A stretch of 64,000 nucleotides of DNA, taken from NCBI RefSeq assembly GCF_900089455.2, contig NZ_LT907988.1:2728001-2792000 (forward strand), written 5' to 3'. The notes below the pieces were generated by a model, which was not told where the DNA came from, did not search any database, and worked only from the letters and a program-made list of their open reading frames with translations. Source of the DNA: Orrella dioscoreae. Its GTDB lineage: Bacteria > Pseudomonadota > Gammaproteobacteria > Burkholderiales > Burkholderiaceae_B. The translations under genes were made by a program, and so were the position numbers. Positions within the stretch are counted from its first letter, which is position 1. Each line of letters starts with the position of its first letter. Positions 44,314-53,628 of this stretch are shown piece after piece.

Positions 44314-44871
44314 TCAGGCGGCGTCGGACGGCTTGCCGCCGCCGGCGGGCGCTGCCTTCTTGCGCGGGGCCAGCACCATCACCATCTGGCGGCCTTCGAG
44401 CTTGGGCATGGCTTCGACCTGGCACAGCTCGGTCAGGTCGTCACGCACGCGCTCCAGCACGCGCATGCCCAGCTCCTGGTGAGCCATTTCGCGACCGCGG
44501 AACCGCAACGTCACCTTCGCCTTGTCGCCCTCTTCCAGGAAGCGGCGCAGGTTGCGCAGCTTGACCTGGTAATCGCCCTCATCCGTGGCCGGACGGAACT
44601 TCACTTCCTTGACCTGGATGATCTTCTGCTTGCCGCGGGCTTCGGCCTGGCGTTTCTGTTCCTGGTACTTGAACTTGCCGTAGTCCATCAAGCGGCAGAC
44701 GGGCGGCTCGGCATTGGGCGCGATCTCGACCAGATCGACGTCGGCTTGTTCGGACAGGCGGAACGCATCGGCGATCTTCACGATACCGAGCTGTTCACCG
44801 TCCAGACCTATGAGGCGCACCTCGGGAACACGGATTTCACCATTGATGCGATTGGGCTTTTCGGTTGCGAT
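44314..44871 (-). CDS. infC: Translation initiation factor IF-3, with AUC start codon
   Basis: 185 residues. The conserved N-terminus [20 protein letters not shown] is encoded in frame with an ATC at 44871-44869 as first codon, and AGGAG lies 8 bases before it. A GTG at 44820 would lose 17 conserved residues. Non-AUG starts (AUU in E. coli) are a known feature of infC and let IF-3 repress its own translation by discriminating against the codon. [11 protein letters not shown] and [17 protein letters not shown] are IF-3 hallmarks. It begins 29 bp after thrS. Confidence 0.95.
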   Translation of the reverse strand: MATEKPNRINGEIRVPEVRLIGLDGEQLGIVKIADAFRLSEQADVDLVEIAPNAEPPVCRLMDYGKFKYQEQKRQAEARGKQKIIQVKEVKFRPATDEGDYQVKLRNLRRFLEEGDKAKVTLRFRGREMAHQELGMRVLERVRDDLTELCQVEAMPKLEGRQMVMVLAPRKKAAPAGGGKPSDAA

Positions 44872-44900
44872 GTTGACGACTCCTAAATATTGAGCAGATC

Positions 44901-46856
44901 TTACTGCTGGGAAGGCGGCTGCGGAGAAGGTTGTCCGCGGCGTTCGGCGACCTCCTGGGCGAGCCTGGCCGAGAAATCAGCCAGGGGCATGACGCCCAGG
45001 TCAAGACCGCCGCGCCCGCGGACGGCCACCGCACCGGCCTGGCGTTCTTTTTCGCCCACGACCAGAATGTACGGCACCTTCTGCAGACTGTGCTCTCGGA
45101 TTTTATAAGTGATTTTTTCACCGCGCAAATCAGACTCGACCCTAAAGCCTTGTTTTTTCAGGCTTTGCGCAATTTCTTCAGCATAATCAGCGGCAGGTTC
45201 GGAAATACAACACACAACTGCCTGCACCGGAGCCAGCCAGGAAGGCATGGCGCCGGCGTGATTTTCGATCAGCATGCCGATGAAACGCTCGAGCGAACCC
45301 AGGATCGCACGGTGCAGCATGACGGGCGCGCGGCGCTGGTCGTTGGCGTCCACATACTCGGCGCCCAGGCGCACGGGCATGGAGAAATCGACCTGGATCG
45401 TGCCGCACTGCCAATGACGGCCGATGGCGTCCTTCAGCGTGTATTCGATCTTGGGGCCATAGAACGCGCCCTCGCCCGGGGAGATCTCGAACTCGCAGCC
45501 GGTGCGGCGCAGGCTTTCCATCAGCGCCTCTTCGGCCTTGTCCCAGACCGCGTCGTCGCCGATCCGTTTTTCAGGACGCGTGGCCACCTTGTACAGCACG
45601 TCGGTGAAGCCGAAATCGGCATAGACCTTCTGGAGCAGCGCCGTGAAGGCCGCGCACTCGTCCTGCAGCTGGTCTTCGGTACAGAAGACGTGGCCGTCGT
45701 CCTGCGTGAAGCCGCGCACGCGCATCATGCCGTGCAGCGAACCCGAGGGTTCGTTGCGATGGCACTGGCCGAACTCGCCATAGCGCAGCGGCAGGTCGCG
45801 ATAGGAATGCAGGCCGGCATTGAAGATCTGCACGTGGCCCGGACAGTTCATGGGCTTCAGGCCATAGACGCGGTTCTCGGACTCCGTCGTGAACATGTTC
45901 TCGCGGTAATTGTCCCAGTGGCCGGTCTTCTTCCACAGCGAAAGGTCCAGGATCTGCGGCGCCTTGACCTCCTGGTAGCCGTTGTCGCGGAAGACCGCGC
46001 GCATGTACTGCTCGACCTGCTGCCACAGGGTCCAGCCCTTGGGATGCCAGAAGATCAGGCCCGGGCCTTCTTCCTGCATGTGGAAGAGATCCAGTTCGCG
46101 GCCCAGCTTGCGGTGGTCGCGGCGCTCGGCCTCCTCCAGCATGTGCAGGTAGGCGTCCTGGTCTTCCTTGGTCGCCCAGGCCGTGCCGTAGATGCGCTGG
46201 AGCATCTCGTTGTTGCTGTCGCCGCGCCAGTAGGCGCCGGCCACCTTCATCAACTTGAAGACCTTCAGCTTGCCCGTGGACGGCACGTGCGGGCCGCGGC
46301 ACAGGTCGATGAACTTGCCTTCGCGGTACAGGCTGATGATCTGGTCCTGCGGGATCGAGGAAATGATCTCTGCCTTGTAGTCCTCGCCGATGCCCTTGAA
46401 GAACGTGACCGCGTCGTCGCGGCGCCATTCTTCACGCGTGACCTGCTCGTCCTTCTTGGCGAGCTCGGCCATCTTCTTCTCGATGGCCTGGAGGTCTTCG
46501 GGCGTGAAGGGACGCTTGTACGAAAAGTCGTAGTAGAACCCGTTGTCGATGACCGGGCCGATGGTGACCTGGGCGTCGGGGAACAGCTCCTTCACGGCGT
46601 AGGCCAGCAAGTGGGCCGTCGAATGGCGGATCAGGTCCAGGCCGTCGGCATCCTTGGCCGTCACGATGCCCAGTTGCACGTCCTGCTCGATGCGATAGGA
46701 CGTGTCGACCAGCCGGGGCTCGCCGCCCGCCTGCGTGACGCGTCCGCCCAGCGCGGCGCGCGCCAGGCCCGTGCCGATGGACTGCGCCACCTCGGCCACG
46801 GTCACCGGACCGGGAAACTCACGCTGCGAACCGTCGGGCAGGGTGATCTGTACCAT
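44901..46856 (-). CDS. thrS: Threonine--tRNA ligase
   Basis: 651 residues from the ATG at 46856, 8 bases after AGGA; an ATG nine bases upstream is too close to that site. Domains in order: TGS ([16 protein letters not shown]), editing domain with [11 protein letters not shown] and [10 protein letters not shown], class II catalytic core with [10 protein letters not shown] (zinc Cys) and the motif 2 region, then the anticodon-binding domain. Charges tRNA-Thr. First gene of the thrS-infC transcript and controlled by the attenuator described at 46891-47030. Confidence 0.97.
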   Translation of the reverse strand: MVQITLPDGSQREFPGPVTVAEVAQSIGTGLARAALGGRVTQAGGEPRLVDTSYRIEQDVQLGIVTAKDADGLDLIRHSTAHLLAYAVKELFPDAQVTIGPVIDNGFYYDFSYKRPFTPEDLQAIEKKMAELAKKDEQVTREEWRRDDAVTFFKGIGEDYKAEIISSIPQDQIISLYREGKFIDLCRGPHVPSTGKLKVFKLMKVAGAYWRGDSNNEMLQRIYGTAWATKEDQDAYLHMLEEAERRDHRKLGRELDLFHMQEEGPGLIFWHPKGWTLWQQVEQYMRAVFRDNGYQEVKAPQILDLSLWKKTGHWDNYRENMFTTESENRVYGLKPMNCPGHVQIFNAGLHSYRDLPLRYGEFGQCHRNEPSGSLHGMMRVRGFTQDDGHVFCTEDQLQDECAAFTALLQKVYADFGFTDVLYKVATRPEKRIGDDAVWDKAEEALMESLRRTGCEFEISPGEGAFYGPKIEYTLKDAIGRHWQCGTIQVDFSMPVRLGAEYVDANDQRRAPVMLHRAILGSLERFIGMLIENHAGAMPSWLAPVQAVVCCISEPAADYAEEIAQSLKKQGFRVESDLRGEKITYKIREHSLQKVPYILVVGEKERQAGAVAVRGRGGLDLGVMPLADFSARLAQEVAERRGQPSPQPPSQQ

Positions 46857-46890
46857 TGAAGCCATCCTGAAGTGCTGAAAGTAAACGATG

Positions 46891-46923
46891 CAAAAGAAAA
46901 ACGCGGCCCTGGTGGCCGCGTTG
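46891..46923 (-). terminator. Attenuator terminator in the thrS leader
   Basis: On the minus strand AACGCGGCC (46922-46914) pairs with GGCCGCGTT (46908-46900) around ACCAG, followed by TTTTTCTTTT. It lies 35 bp before the thrS start. A competing pairing partner for the 5' arm lies at 46986-46978. Confidence 0.85.
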
Positions 46924-46946
46924 ATCGGGTTGACTGGAGTTTGCTG

Positions 46947-46960
46947 CGCACTTGCGTGCG
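46947..46960 (-). other. Small hairpin with GCAA tetraloop in the thrS leader
   Basis: CGCAC-GCAA-GTGCG, a perfect 5-bp stem closed by a GNRA-type loop, between the leader peptide stop and the terminator. It could act as the pause or intermediate stem of the attenuator. Confidence 0.45.
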
Positions 46961-46977
46961 GCCGAACACGACGAAAC

Positions 46978-46986
46978 CAACGCGGC
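46978..46986 (-). promoter_or_regulatory. Antiterminator strand of the thrS attenuator
   Basis: GCCGCGTTG (46986-46978 on the minus strand) is exactly complementary to CAACGCGGC (46923-46915), the 5' arm of the terminator. It starts within the leader peptide stop codon, so a ribosome finishing the leader would cover it, while one stalled at the threonine codons would leave it free. Confidence 0.65.
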
Positions 46987-47030
46987 TAGGGGCGAGGACT
47001 TCCAGTCGTAGTTCGAGTAGCAAGCATCAT
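46986..47030 (-). CDS. Threonine-rich leader peptide of thrS
   Basis: A 14-residue frame, MMLATRTTTGSPRP, with threonine at positions 5, 7, 8 and 9 (ACT, ACT, ACG, ACT). Its stop codon abuts the antiterminator strand and the terminator follows 63 bp later, upstream of thrS. Arrangement matches classic amino-acid attenuation: threonine shortage stalls the ribosome and permits thrS transcription. The ribosome-binding site is weak. I also see no convincing promoter upstream. Confidence 0.6.
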   Translation of the reverse strand: MMLATRTTTGSPRP

Positions 47031-47354
47031 GCGGGTATTCGTGAAAATGCGGTGACGCACATGTCGGGGTGATCACGCGGCAGCGCGAAAAACACGCTGC
47101 CAAGGTGTCTTGATGGACCCCACCAATCCTTGGAGTGTATCACCCTTCCCCGCCGCGCTTCGTCATGCGTGGCGCCACGCCGACAGTGCGTGACGGGCGT
47201 CGGCGCGCAATATCCCCTTGCATCCGGACAAGGTAGCTCGCGGACTTTCCGGCGTGCCGCCACTACCATGAAGTAGTTTCCACCCCTTGCGCGCCGCGCC
47301 GGCGCCTGCCTCGCCAGGCGCCTGGCCGACGACGTGCCCTGCCAGGAGAGACCC
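47031..47354. other. Intergenic region upstream of the thrS leader
   Basis: 324 bp between the thrS leader peptide and the gene at 47355. It holds one 7-bp dyad (GGCAGCG...CGCTGCC, 47078-47101). I see no convincing promoter for thrS, and no gene on either strand. Confidence 0.5.
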
Positions 47355-47735
47355 ATGCCCAAGACGACGCACAGCCAGGATCCGCTGAAGAGCCCCGGCG
47401 ATCCGCGCCCCGAACCCGCGCCCGCGCCGGGCGACCCCACGGGCCCGGACGCGCCGCCGCCCCGCCCCGAGGCCATCAAGAAGCCCGCGACGGGCGGCTC
47501 CTCAGGCTCGGGCAACGCCATCCAGGCCGCCGGCACGTCCGCGCTGCAAGGCAAGATCCTGCCGCCCAGCAGCCCGGTCGAGGTGCCCCGCCTGCCGCCC
47601 AAGCCCACGGCGGACACGCCGGACGAAGCCCGCAATTACGGACAGCCCCGGGTGGACGGCAGGAACAACGACAACTGGGCCGACAGCGTCAAGCCCAAAC
47701 CCGACGCCAAGCACGCGCGCACGCATCTGCCCTGA
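47355..47735 (+). CDS. Proline-rich low-complexity hypothetical protein
   Basis: 126 residues from the ATG at 47355 behind GGAGAG. The sequence is rich in Pro, Ala, Asp and Gly with no hydrophobic segment or signal peptide (PRPEPAPAPGDPTGPDAPPP, EVPRLPPKPTADTPDEARNY), so it is probably disordered and cytoplasmic. No known domain recognised. The opposite strand is also open over most of its length, so the coding call rests mainly on the ribosome site and convergent fit with the next gene. Confidence 0.55.
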   Translation: MPKTTHSQDPLKSPGDPRPEPAPAPGDPTGPDAPPPRPEAIKKPATGGSSGSGNAIQAAGTSALQGKILPPSSPVEVPRLPPKPTADTPDEARNYGQPRVDGRNNDNWADSVKPKPDAKHARTHLP

Positions 47736-47757
47736 GGCACGACGGGGCGGCTCAACA

Positions 47758-48099
47758 TCAGAGCGGCCCCTTGAAGACGAAAAATGCGCCCAGCGCAATG
47801 AAGGCAAAGCCCACGGCATGGTTCAGCGTGAGGCTTTCCTTCAGGTAGAAGACCGAGAACACCGCGAACACCACCAGCGTGATGACCTCCTGCATGGTCT
47901 TCAGCTCGGCGGCGCTATAGACCGCATGCCCCAGGCGGTTGGCCGGCACGGCCAGGCAGTACTCCACCAGCGCGATCATCCAGCTGATGAAAATGACCTT
48001 GGCAAGCGGACTGTTGGGAAACTTCAGGTGCCCATACCAGGCGAAGGTCATGAAGACATTGGACAGGACGAGCAGGCCGATGGGCAGGAACTTGTGCAT
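47758..48099 (-). CDS. DUF486 (DMT-like) small membrane protein
   Basis: 113 residues with four hydrophobic helices. MHKFLPIGLLVLSNVFMTFA, WYGHLKFPNSPLAKVIFISW and CLAVPANRLGH are the DUF486 signature, with the conserved VFSVFYLKESLTLNH block. Members resemble small drug/metabolite transporters; no substrate is known. It converges on the proline-rich gene and diverges from trpF. Confidence 0.9.
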   Translation of the reverse strand: MHKFLPIGLLVLSNVFMTFAWYGHLKFPNSPLAKVIFISWMIALVEYCLAVPANRLGHAVYSAAELKTMQEVITLVVFAVFSVFYLKESLTLNHAVGFAFIALGAFFVFKGPL

Positions 48100-48247
48100 G
48101 GGGACACGCGCGAAAAGACAGGAATGACGGCCTGATTGCCGGGAAGGCGCCCAGCTTACGCCTGGCGCCTCGCAGCCGCCAGCGGCAAGCCCCTGCCGGG
48201 AATGCGGCCATCCTTGCGAGCCCATCCCCCGTCGCTACAATTCCCGG

Positions 48248-48913
48248 ATGAGAACCCGAATCAAGATCTGCGGCCTGACCCGCGAAGACGACCTGCTGGC
48301 GGCCGCCGACGCCGGCGCCGATGCCTTGGGCATGGTCTTCTATGCAGGCAGCAAGCGCTGCGTGGACGTGGCCCAGGCCGCGCGCCTGCGGCGCCTGGCG
48401 CCCTCCTTCGTCAGCGTGGTGGCCCTCTTCGTCAACCCCTCGCCCGACGACGTGCAACGGGTGCTGGACGAGGTCGGCCCGGACCTGCTGCAGTTCCATG
48501 GCGACGAAACGCCCGAGGCGTGCGAACGCTACGCACACCCTTACCTGCGCGCGTTCCGCGTGGGCGGCCCCACGCTGCAGACGCAGGACGACATCGCGCA
48601 GGCCTGCGAGCAGTATGCCGGGGCGCAAGGCTGGCTCTTCGACAGCTACAGCTCCGGCTATGGCGGCAGCGGCCTCGCCTTCGACCACACGCTGCTCAAC
48701 GGCGTGCCGGCCACGAAGCGCCGTGCCGTCGTGCTGTCTGGCGGCCTGAAGGCCGAGAACGTGGAAGCGGCCGCCATGCACGTGCGCCCGTGGGCGGTTG
48801 ACGTCAGCAGCGGCGTGGAAAGCGCGCCGGGCATCAAGTCGGCCGGGCGCATCCAGGAATTCGTTGCCGCAGTACGCGCCGCGGATGCCCGGCTGACGGC
48901 GCTGGCGGGGTGA
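48248..48913 (+). CDS. trpF: Phosphoribosylanthranilate isomerase
   Basis: 221 residues, single-domain TIM barrel. The catalytic cysteine is in RIKICGLTRED and the catalytic aspartate in AVDVSSGVESAPG; LLQFHGDETPE is the strand-3 motif. It catalyses the third step of tryptophan synthesis. In related genomes trpF lies with truA and trpB-trpA on one strand; here it is alone and opposite to truA, and trpB/trpA are not in the window. Confidence 0.96.
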   Translation: MRTRIKICGLTREDDLLAAADAGADALGMVFYAGSKRCVDVAQAARLRRLAPSFVSVVALFVNPSPDDVQRVLDEVGPDLLQFHGDETPEACERYAHPYLRAFRVGGPTLQTQDDIAQACEQYAGAQGWLFDSYSSGYGGSGLAFDHTLLNGVPATKRRAVVLSGGLKAENVEAAAMHVRPWAVDVSSGVESAPGIKSAGRIQEFVAAVRAADARLTALAG

Positions 48914-48970
48914 TGCAGGCGGGTGCGCGTCCGCCCGCTACACCCTTCCTGACATTTTTTCGTCACGCGT

Positions 48971-49000
48971 TTGACAAGCCCTGATTTTCCATATTAGAAT
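48971..49000 (+). promoter_or_regulatory. Promoter of tRNA-Val
   Basis: Consensus -35 TTGACA (48971-48976), 18-bp spacer, -10 TAGAAT (48995-49000). It would start transcription about seven bases before the mature tRNA 5' end. Confidence 0.7.
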
Positions 49001-49013
49001 CTCGTTTCTCTGC

Positions 49014-49090
49014 AGGCGGTTAGCTCAGCTGGTTAGAGCGCCACGTTGACATCGTGGAGGTCGTTGGTTCGATTCCAATACCGCCTACCA
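49014..49090 (+). tRNA. tRNA-Val (anticodon GAC)
   Basis: 77 nt with encoded CCA. Acceptor AGGCGGT/ACCGCCT, D-arm TAGCTCAGCTGGTTAGAGC, anticodon stem CCACG/CGTGG around TTGACAT (anticodon GAC) and T-arm TTGGTTCGATTCCAA. Own promoter upstream and a terminator 60 bp downstream, so it is a single-gene transcript. Confidence 0.96.
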
Positions 49091-49150
49091 AAATGTCTGC
49101 AGGGGCTTGAAGCGTCATGCAAGACGCATAAGACCCATCAAGCCAGTGCA

Positions 49151-49189
49151 AAAAAAGCCGCGAAGCCCTTTGGACTTCGCGGCTTTTTT
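49151..49189. terminator. Terminator of tRNA-Val (usable from both sides)
   Basis: GCCGCGAAG (49157-49165) pairs with CTTCGCGGC (49175-49183), followed by six T and preceded by six A. It can serve tRNA-Val on the plus strand and the DUF2188 gene on the minus strand. Confidence 0.85.
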
Positions 49190-49240
49190 CTTTTCCGGCC
49201 CTGTCCTTCGATACCGCGCTTGCAAGGCCGGGCGGGGTAC

Positions 49241-49456
49241 TCAGGCGCCTTGTGGCGGCTCGTGCCGCGCATTGATGCCCTGTGCCAGCTTCTCTCCGGC
49301 TCGGCGCGCCTCGTCCGGCGTGTCGTATTCGTTGGTGTGCAGTACCTGCGCTTCGGGCTTGCCGCTTTCCGCGTTGACCAGGCCGCCCACGTCGACACGG
49401 GCCTTGTATGTGCCGCCCGCCGTGGGTTCGATCGTGACATTCACCTGTACGCTCAT
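49241..49456 (-). CDS. DUF2188-like small protein
   Basis: 71 residues from the ATG at 49456, behind an unusually strong AAGGAGGACTCAC. Sequence MSVQVNVTIEPTAGGTYKAR, then VLHTNEYDTPDEARRAGEKL resembles the DUF2188 pattern (a compact beta-beta-alpha fold of unknown role). It is isolated between tRNA-Val and truA and shares the downstream terminator. Confidence 0.65.
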   Translation of the reverse strand: MSVQVNVTIEPTAGGTYKARVDVGGLVNAESGKPEAQVLHTNEYDTPDEARRAGEKLAQGINARHEPPQGA

Positions 49457-49606
49457 TGTGAGTCCTCCTTCAATACGAAGGCTCATGGTACCCCTGCGCA
49501 CTTGCAATGGCACACGCGGCTAACACCTGCGGACAACTGATGCGTTCGCTTGCAAAGCCGTGAGGAAGGTCGAACCGGGATCAAGCGAAGCGCCGGCGAG
49601 AAACGC

Positions 49607-50398
49607 CTAGACCGCCCAGGGCAGGAAGCGCGAGCCATCCGTCGAGGGCAGGCCGAAGTGCTCGGGATATTCGACGGCAGTCAGGTACAGCCCGTCGGGC
49701 GCGAAGGTCGGCGCGGCACGGCGGCGGTCGCGCAAGGCAAGCAACTCGCCCATGAAGGACACGGGCTGCCTGCCCTGCCCGATCTGCAGTAACTGCCCGA
49801 CGATGTTGCGCACCATGTGGTGCAGGAAGGCATTGGCGCGCAGCTGGAAGACGATCAGCGAACCGTGCCGCGTGATGTCCAGCCGGTGCATGACACGCAC
49901 CGGATGCGCCGCCTGGCATTGCGAGGAGCGGAAGCTGCTGAAGTCCTGCTCGCCCAGCAAGGCCGTCGCGGCGTCGCGCATGGCATCGACCTCCAGCGGC
50001 TGGAAGCACCAGCCCGCCCGGCCCTGCCACAGCGGCACGGGTGCGCGCTCGTTCCACAGCAGATAGGTGTAGGCGCGCGCCGTGGCGGAAAAGCGGGCGT
50101 GGAAGCTGTCATCGACAGGCTGCGCCCACTGGATGCCGATGCTGTCCGGCAGATAGCGGTTCAGCCCCCGCACCCAGGATTCCATGCGCCGGTCCAGCGC
50201 GGTGTCCAGGTGGACCACCTGCATGGCGGCATGCACGCCGGTGTCGGTGCGGCCGGCGCACATGACCTGCATGGGCGCCCCCGTGAATTGGGCCAGCGCG
50301 GCATGCAGGCTGTCCTGCACGGTCTGGCCGTGGGGCTGGGTTTGCCAGCCCTGCCAGGCCGAGCCGTCGTACGAGAGGCCCAGGGCAATGCGGGGCAT
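49607..50398 (-). CDS. truA: tRNA pseudouridine(38-40) synthase
   Basis: 263 residues. [20 protein letters not shown], the catalytic aspartate in [34 protein letters not shown] and the C-terminal [11 protein letters not shown] are diagnostic of TruA. It modifies U38-U40 in the anticodon stem-loop of many tRNAs. It follows the FimV-like gene by 65 bp on the same strand. Confidence 0.96.
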   Translation of the reverse strand: MPRIALGLSYDGSAWQGWQTQPHGQTVQDSLHAALAQFTGAPMQVMCAGRTDTGVHAAMQVVHLDTALDRRMESWVRGLNRYLPDSIGIQWAQPVDDSFHARFSATARAYTYLLWNERAPVPLWQGRAGWCFQPLEVDAMRDAATALLGEQDFSSFRSSQCQAAHPVRVMHRLDITRHGSLIVFQLRANAFLHHMVRNIVGQLLQIGQGRQPVSFMGELLALRDRRRAAPTFAPDGLYLTAVEYPEHFGLPSTDGSRFLPWAV

Positions 50399-50463
50399 GG
50401 CGGAAAACCTGTGTCGAGAGAAAGAGAAACCAGCCCGAGGCGCCCCAGGCCGGAGCAGCCGGC

Positions 50464-52218
50464 CTAGCGGCGCTCGTCCGGCGGCGGACGGCGGTCGTCC
50501 AGCTCGAGGTCGATGCGCTGCAGCTTGTCCTGGAATGCCGCCTGGGCGACGCCATGACGGTCGGGATCATAGGCTTCGTCGTCCTCGTTATCGAAGCCGT
50601 CGTCATCCTGCCGCGCGCCCGCACGGCGCATCGCCCACGCGATGATGAAGGCGATAAGGGCCAGGACACCCGTGACGATGGCCAGCAGGTTCTCGGACCA
50701 CCAGTTGCCGCGCGGCGCGGTCTGGGCGGCGTCGGGCGTGGCAGGCGTGACCGGCGCGGCACCGCTCGTGCTGCCGGCACCGGGAGCCGGCAAGGAAGGC
50801 GAGGAAAGGCCGTTGGCCGAGCCGCCGGGGGCGCCATTCGAAGAAGCGCCGCTGGCCGCGCCATTGCCGGCCGCTGCGCCGTTGCCGCCCGACGTGGCGG
50901 GCGGCGTCGCGCCTGCCCCTGCCGTGCCGCCCGGCGCCGCCGTGCCCGACCCTGCATTTGCATTGGGGGCGCCGCCGCCCTGGGCAGGCGAGGCCGCCTG
51001 GCCGGATTCCGCCGCCCCCGGCGCCGCGGCGGACGCGCCATTCCCGCCCGCCGTCGCCGCGCCGGCACCATTCGTTTCGGCAGTCCCAGCCTGGGCCACG
51101 GACTCGCCCGAGCCGGATGCGGAAGAAGCGTTCGCGGCATCGCCCGAGCCACTGGCGCCGCCATTGCGAGCCTGCTCTCCATCCGGACCAGCCTGCGCAC
51201 CCGCCGCCGCGCCGTTCTCGCCCAGGGCCTGCTTCAACTGATCGACGTTGCGCTGCAAGGTGTCGACGCGGCCGCCAGCCTCGTCGATGGCCTTGCCCGA
51301 GGAGGCACTTTCGTCAGCCGCGGCATCCGCCGCCGACAGCCGCACCCGGTCCTGGCCCTGCGCAGGCTGGACACTTACCGTCGCATCGGCCGAACCCACC
51401 TTGCCGGATCCGGCGTCGCCACCCTGCCCGGCCCGGCCGGCGCCACGACCGCGATTGAATGCCTCGACCTGCTGCTGATAGATCCGGCTGGCTTCACGCG
51501 GATCGACGGCGCGCACCGCGGCGGCATCCGGCAGCGTGAGCGACGCACCCGTGCGCAGCAGGTTCATGTTGTTGCCGATGAAGGCGTCCGGATTGGCCTG
51601 CCACAGCGCCACGAGCACCTGCAGGACCCCCGCGCCTTCCACCGGATTTGCGCGCGCGATGGCGAAAAGCGTGTCGCCGCGCTGGATCTCGCGCGTGGCT
51701 GCCGCCCCCGCAAGCGGCCCTGCGGCTGCAGGCGCAGGCGCCGCCGACTGGGGCGCCACCACGGCGGGCGACACGGCAGGCGTTGCGCCCGAGGGCACCA
51801 GCAGGCTGACCTGGACACGGCGCTGGCCGGAGGCCGTGCTCACATCCAGCAGCAGGTCCACCACCTGGCCGGCAGGCGCCGCCGCGCCCACGATACGCAA
51901 TTGGCGTTCATCGGGCTTGCGGCCCGGCTCGACCAGCACGCGCAGTCCCTTCAACGCCACGGGGGGCGCCAGGTTGACCTCGCTCCAGGCGGACAGCGGC
52001 GCAATGGCGGCCTTGAGGCTGGCAGCCTCGTCCGTGCTCATGCCCCGCACGGGCACCAGCACCTGCAAGGGCGCGCCCGGCGCCGACACCAGCCGGGAAT
52101 GGCCGATATCGGCGGCCTGGGCCGTCCCGCCGAAAATGCCGGCGCAAGCCAATGCGGCGCCCAAGGCCAGGCGGCGGGAGTGGGCAAGAGAGGGAGCACG
52201 ACGATCGGAGCGGGTCAT
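50464..52218 (-). CDS. fimV: FimV-like LysM protein (short form)
   Basis: 584 residues from the ATG at 52218; the earlier open frame is not family-like. Signal peptide to about residue 33, FimV N-terminal domain ([40 protein letters not shown]), a LysM domain ([20 protein letters not shown], about residues 165-225), a coiled coil near 320, a long Ala/Gly/Ser-rich linker (about 350-510) and one membrane helix ([18 protein letters not shown]) before a short acidic tail. The long cytoplasmic TPR region of Pseudomonas FimV is absent. Confidence 0.85.
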   Translation of the reverse strand: MTRSDRRAPSLAHSRRLALGAALACAGIFGGTAQAADIGHSRLVSAPGAPLQVLVPVRGMSTDEAASLKAAIAPLSAWSEVNLAPPVALKGLRVLVEPGRKPDERQLRIVGAAAPAGQVVDLLLDVSTASGQRRVQVSLLVPSGATPAVSPAVVAPQSAAPAPAAAGPLAGAAATREIQRGDTLFAIARANPVEGAGVLQVLVALWQANPDAFIGNNMNLLRTGASLTLPDAAAVRAVDPREASRIYQQQVEAFNRGRGAGRAGQGGDAGSGKVGSADATVSVQPAQGQDRVRLSAADAAADESASSGKAIDEAGGRVDTLQRNVDQLKQALGENGAAAGAQAGPDGEQARNGGASGSGDAANASSASGSGESVAQAGTAETNGAGAATAGGNGASAAAPGAAESGQAASPAQGGGAPNANAGSGTAAPGGTAGAGATPPATSGGNGAAAGNGAASGASSNGAPGGSANGLSSPSLPAPGAGSTSGAAPVTPATPDAAQTAPRGNWWSENLLAIVTGVLALIAFIIAWAMRRAGARQDDDGFDNEDDEAYDPDRHGVAQAAFQDKLQRIDLELDDRRPPPDERR

Positions 52219-52311
52219 ATCCTGGGGTTCCAGAGGCAACAAGGTGGAATGGGGCCAGAAAAGCCGAAAAAACATGAACCCGTGCCGCAAGGCCTGGGTC
52301 CGGATAAGACT

Positions 52312-52344
52312 GCGCCCGGGTTTTCTTGCGAATGACCCGGGCGC
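52312..52344 (-). terminator. Hairpin downstream of asd
   Basis: GCGCCCGGGT (52312-52321) and ACCCGGGCGC (52335-52344) are perfect inverted copies. The hairpin starts 17 bp after the asd stop. No T-run follows, so it may only stabilise the transcript end. Confidence 0.45.
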
Positions 52345-52361
52345 GGCATGTGCGCGGACGC

Positions 52362-53495
52362 TTACACCTGCTCGCCCAGCGCGATGCGCAGCATGCGGCG
52401 CAGCGGCTCCGCCGCGCCCCACAGCAGCTGGTCGCCCACCGTGAAGGCGCTGAGGTAGCTCGGGCCCATTTCCAGCTTGCGCAGGCGGCCGACCGGAATG
52501 TCCAGCGTGCCGGTCACGGCCACCGGGGTCAGGTCGCGCATGGATGCTTCGCGCGTGTTGGGGATGACCTTGGCCCACGACGTGCCCTGGCGCAGGATGT
52601 CCTCGATTTCATCGAGCGGCACGTCGCGCTTGAGCTTGATGGTCAGCGCCTGGCTGTGGCAGCGCATGGCGCCGATACGCACGCACAGGCCGTCGATGGG
52701 CGTGGCGGGCGTGCCGAAGGCGTCGCCGCGGCCCAGGATCTTGTTGGTTTCGACGCCTGCCTTCCACTCTTCGCGCGAGACGCCGTTGCCCAGGTCCTTG
52801 TCGATCCAGGGAATCAGGTTGCCGGCGAGCGGCACGCCGAAGTGTTCGGCGGGCAGTTGGCCGCCCTGCTGCAGGGCCAGCACGCCACGGTCGATTTCCA
52901 GGATGGCCGAGGCCGGATCATCCAAGAGGCCACGCACTTCGGCGTTGATCTGGCCGAACTGCGTCAGCAGCTCGCGCATGTGCTGCGCGCCGCCGCCCGA
53001 GGCGGCCTGGTAGGTCATGCTGGTCATCCACTCCACCAGGTCCTGGTGGAACAGGCCGGCCAGGCCCATCAGCATGCAGCTGACCGTGCAGTTGCCGCCG
53101 ACGAAGTTCTTCACGCCGCGCGACAGCGCCGCGTCGATGACGGAACGGTTGACCGGATCCAGCACGATGATGGCGTCGTCGGCCATGCGCAGCGTGCTGG
53201 CCGCGTCGATCCAGATGCCCTGCCAGCCGGCTTCACGCAGCTTGCCGTAGACGGCCGTGGTGTAGTCGCCGCCTTGGGCGGTCAGGATGATGGGCAGCTT
53301 CTTGAGGCTCTCGATGTCGTGGGCGTCCTGCAGCGGGCCCGCGCCCTCGGCCCAGGCCGGCGCTTTCCCGCCAGCGTTGCTGGTGGAGAAGAAGACCGGT
53401 TCGATCAGGGAGAAATCATTTTCGTCGCGCATGCGCTGCATGAGGACCGAGCCCACCATGCCGCGCCAGCCGACCAAGCCTACTGCTTGCGCCAT
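52362..53495 (-). CDS. asd: Aspartate-semialdehyde dehydrogenase
   Basis: 377 residues. [18 protein letters not shown] is the NADP-binding start; catalytic cysteine is in [14 protein letters not shown]; the substrate-binding [20 protein letters not shown] block is of the E. coli/Vibrio type. It reduces aspartyl phosphate to the semialdehyde, the branch point to lysine, methionine and threonine. Lies between leuB and fimV, as in related genomes; a leuB terminator upstream means it has its own promoter. Confidence 0.97.
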   Translation of the reverse strand: MAQAVGLVGWRGMVGSVLMQRMRDENDFSLIEPVFFSTSNAGGKAPAWAEGAGPLQDAHDIESLKKLPIILTAQGGDYTTAVYGKLREAGWQGIWIDAASTLRMADDAIIVLDPVNRSVIDAALSRGVKNFVGGNCTVSCMLMGLAGLFHQDLVEWMTSMTYQAASGGGAQHMRELLTQFGQINAEVRGLLDDPASAILEIDRGVLALQQGGQLPAEHFGVPLAGNLIPWIDKDLGNGVSREEWKAGVETNKILGRGDAFGTPATPIDGLCVRIGAMRCHSQALTIKLKRDVPLDEIEDILRQGTSWAKVIPNTREASMRDLTPVAVTGTLDIPVGRLRKLEMGPSYLSAFTVGDQLLWGAAEPLRRMLRIALGEQV

Positions 53496-53562
53496 CGTTA
53501 TGCCTTACGTCTGGATTGTGAAAAAAATTCGTGGAGAAAGAACAACAATTTATCAGAACCTC

Positions 53563-53605
53563 AAAAAAAACGGCGCCGGAGGGGGGAATTCCCCCTTCCG
53601 ACGCC
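53563..53605 (-). terminator. Rho-independent terminator after leuB
   Basis: On the minus strand GGCGTCGGAAGGGGG pairs with CCCCCCTCCGGCGCC around GAATTC, with two mismatches, followed by eight T. It ends the leuC-leuD-leuB transcript before asd. Confidence 0.9.
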
Positions 53606-53628
53606 CTTTCCAGGCCTGAAGCGGGGTG

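Noticed and set aside
46802-47023. 73-codon minus-strand frame overlapping the thrS leader
   Set aside because: It reads through the terminator hairpin into the thrS start in another frame and has no ribosome site; the 14-codon Thr-rich frame fits the RNA structure better.
47027-47635. Minus-strand frame opposite the proline-rich gene
   Set aside because: Gly/Arg/Ser-rich and lacking a ribosome site; the plus-strand frame has GGAGAG upstream, though neither is certain.
50820-51160. Possible tandem repeat in the FimV linker
   Set aside because: Ala/Gly/Ser low complexity without a regular repeat unit; not a CRISPR or VNTR by eye.
50554-52335. 593-codon plus-strand frame opposite the FimV-like gene
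   Set aside because: Arg/Gly-rich antisense product of the Ala/Gly/Ser repeat linker.
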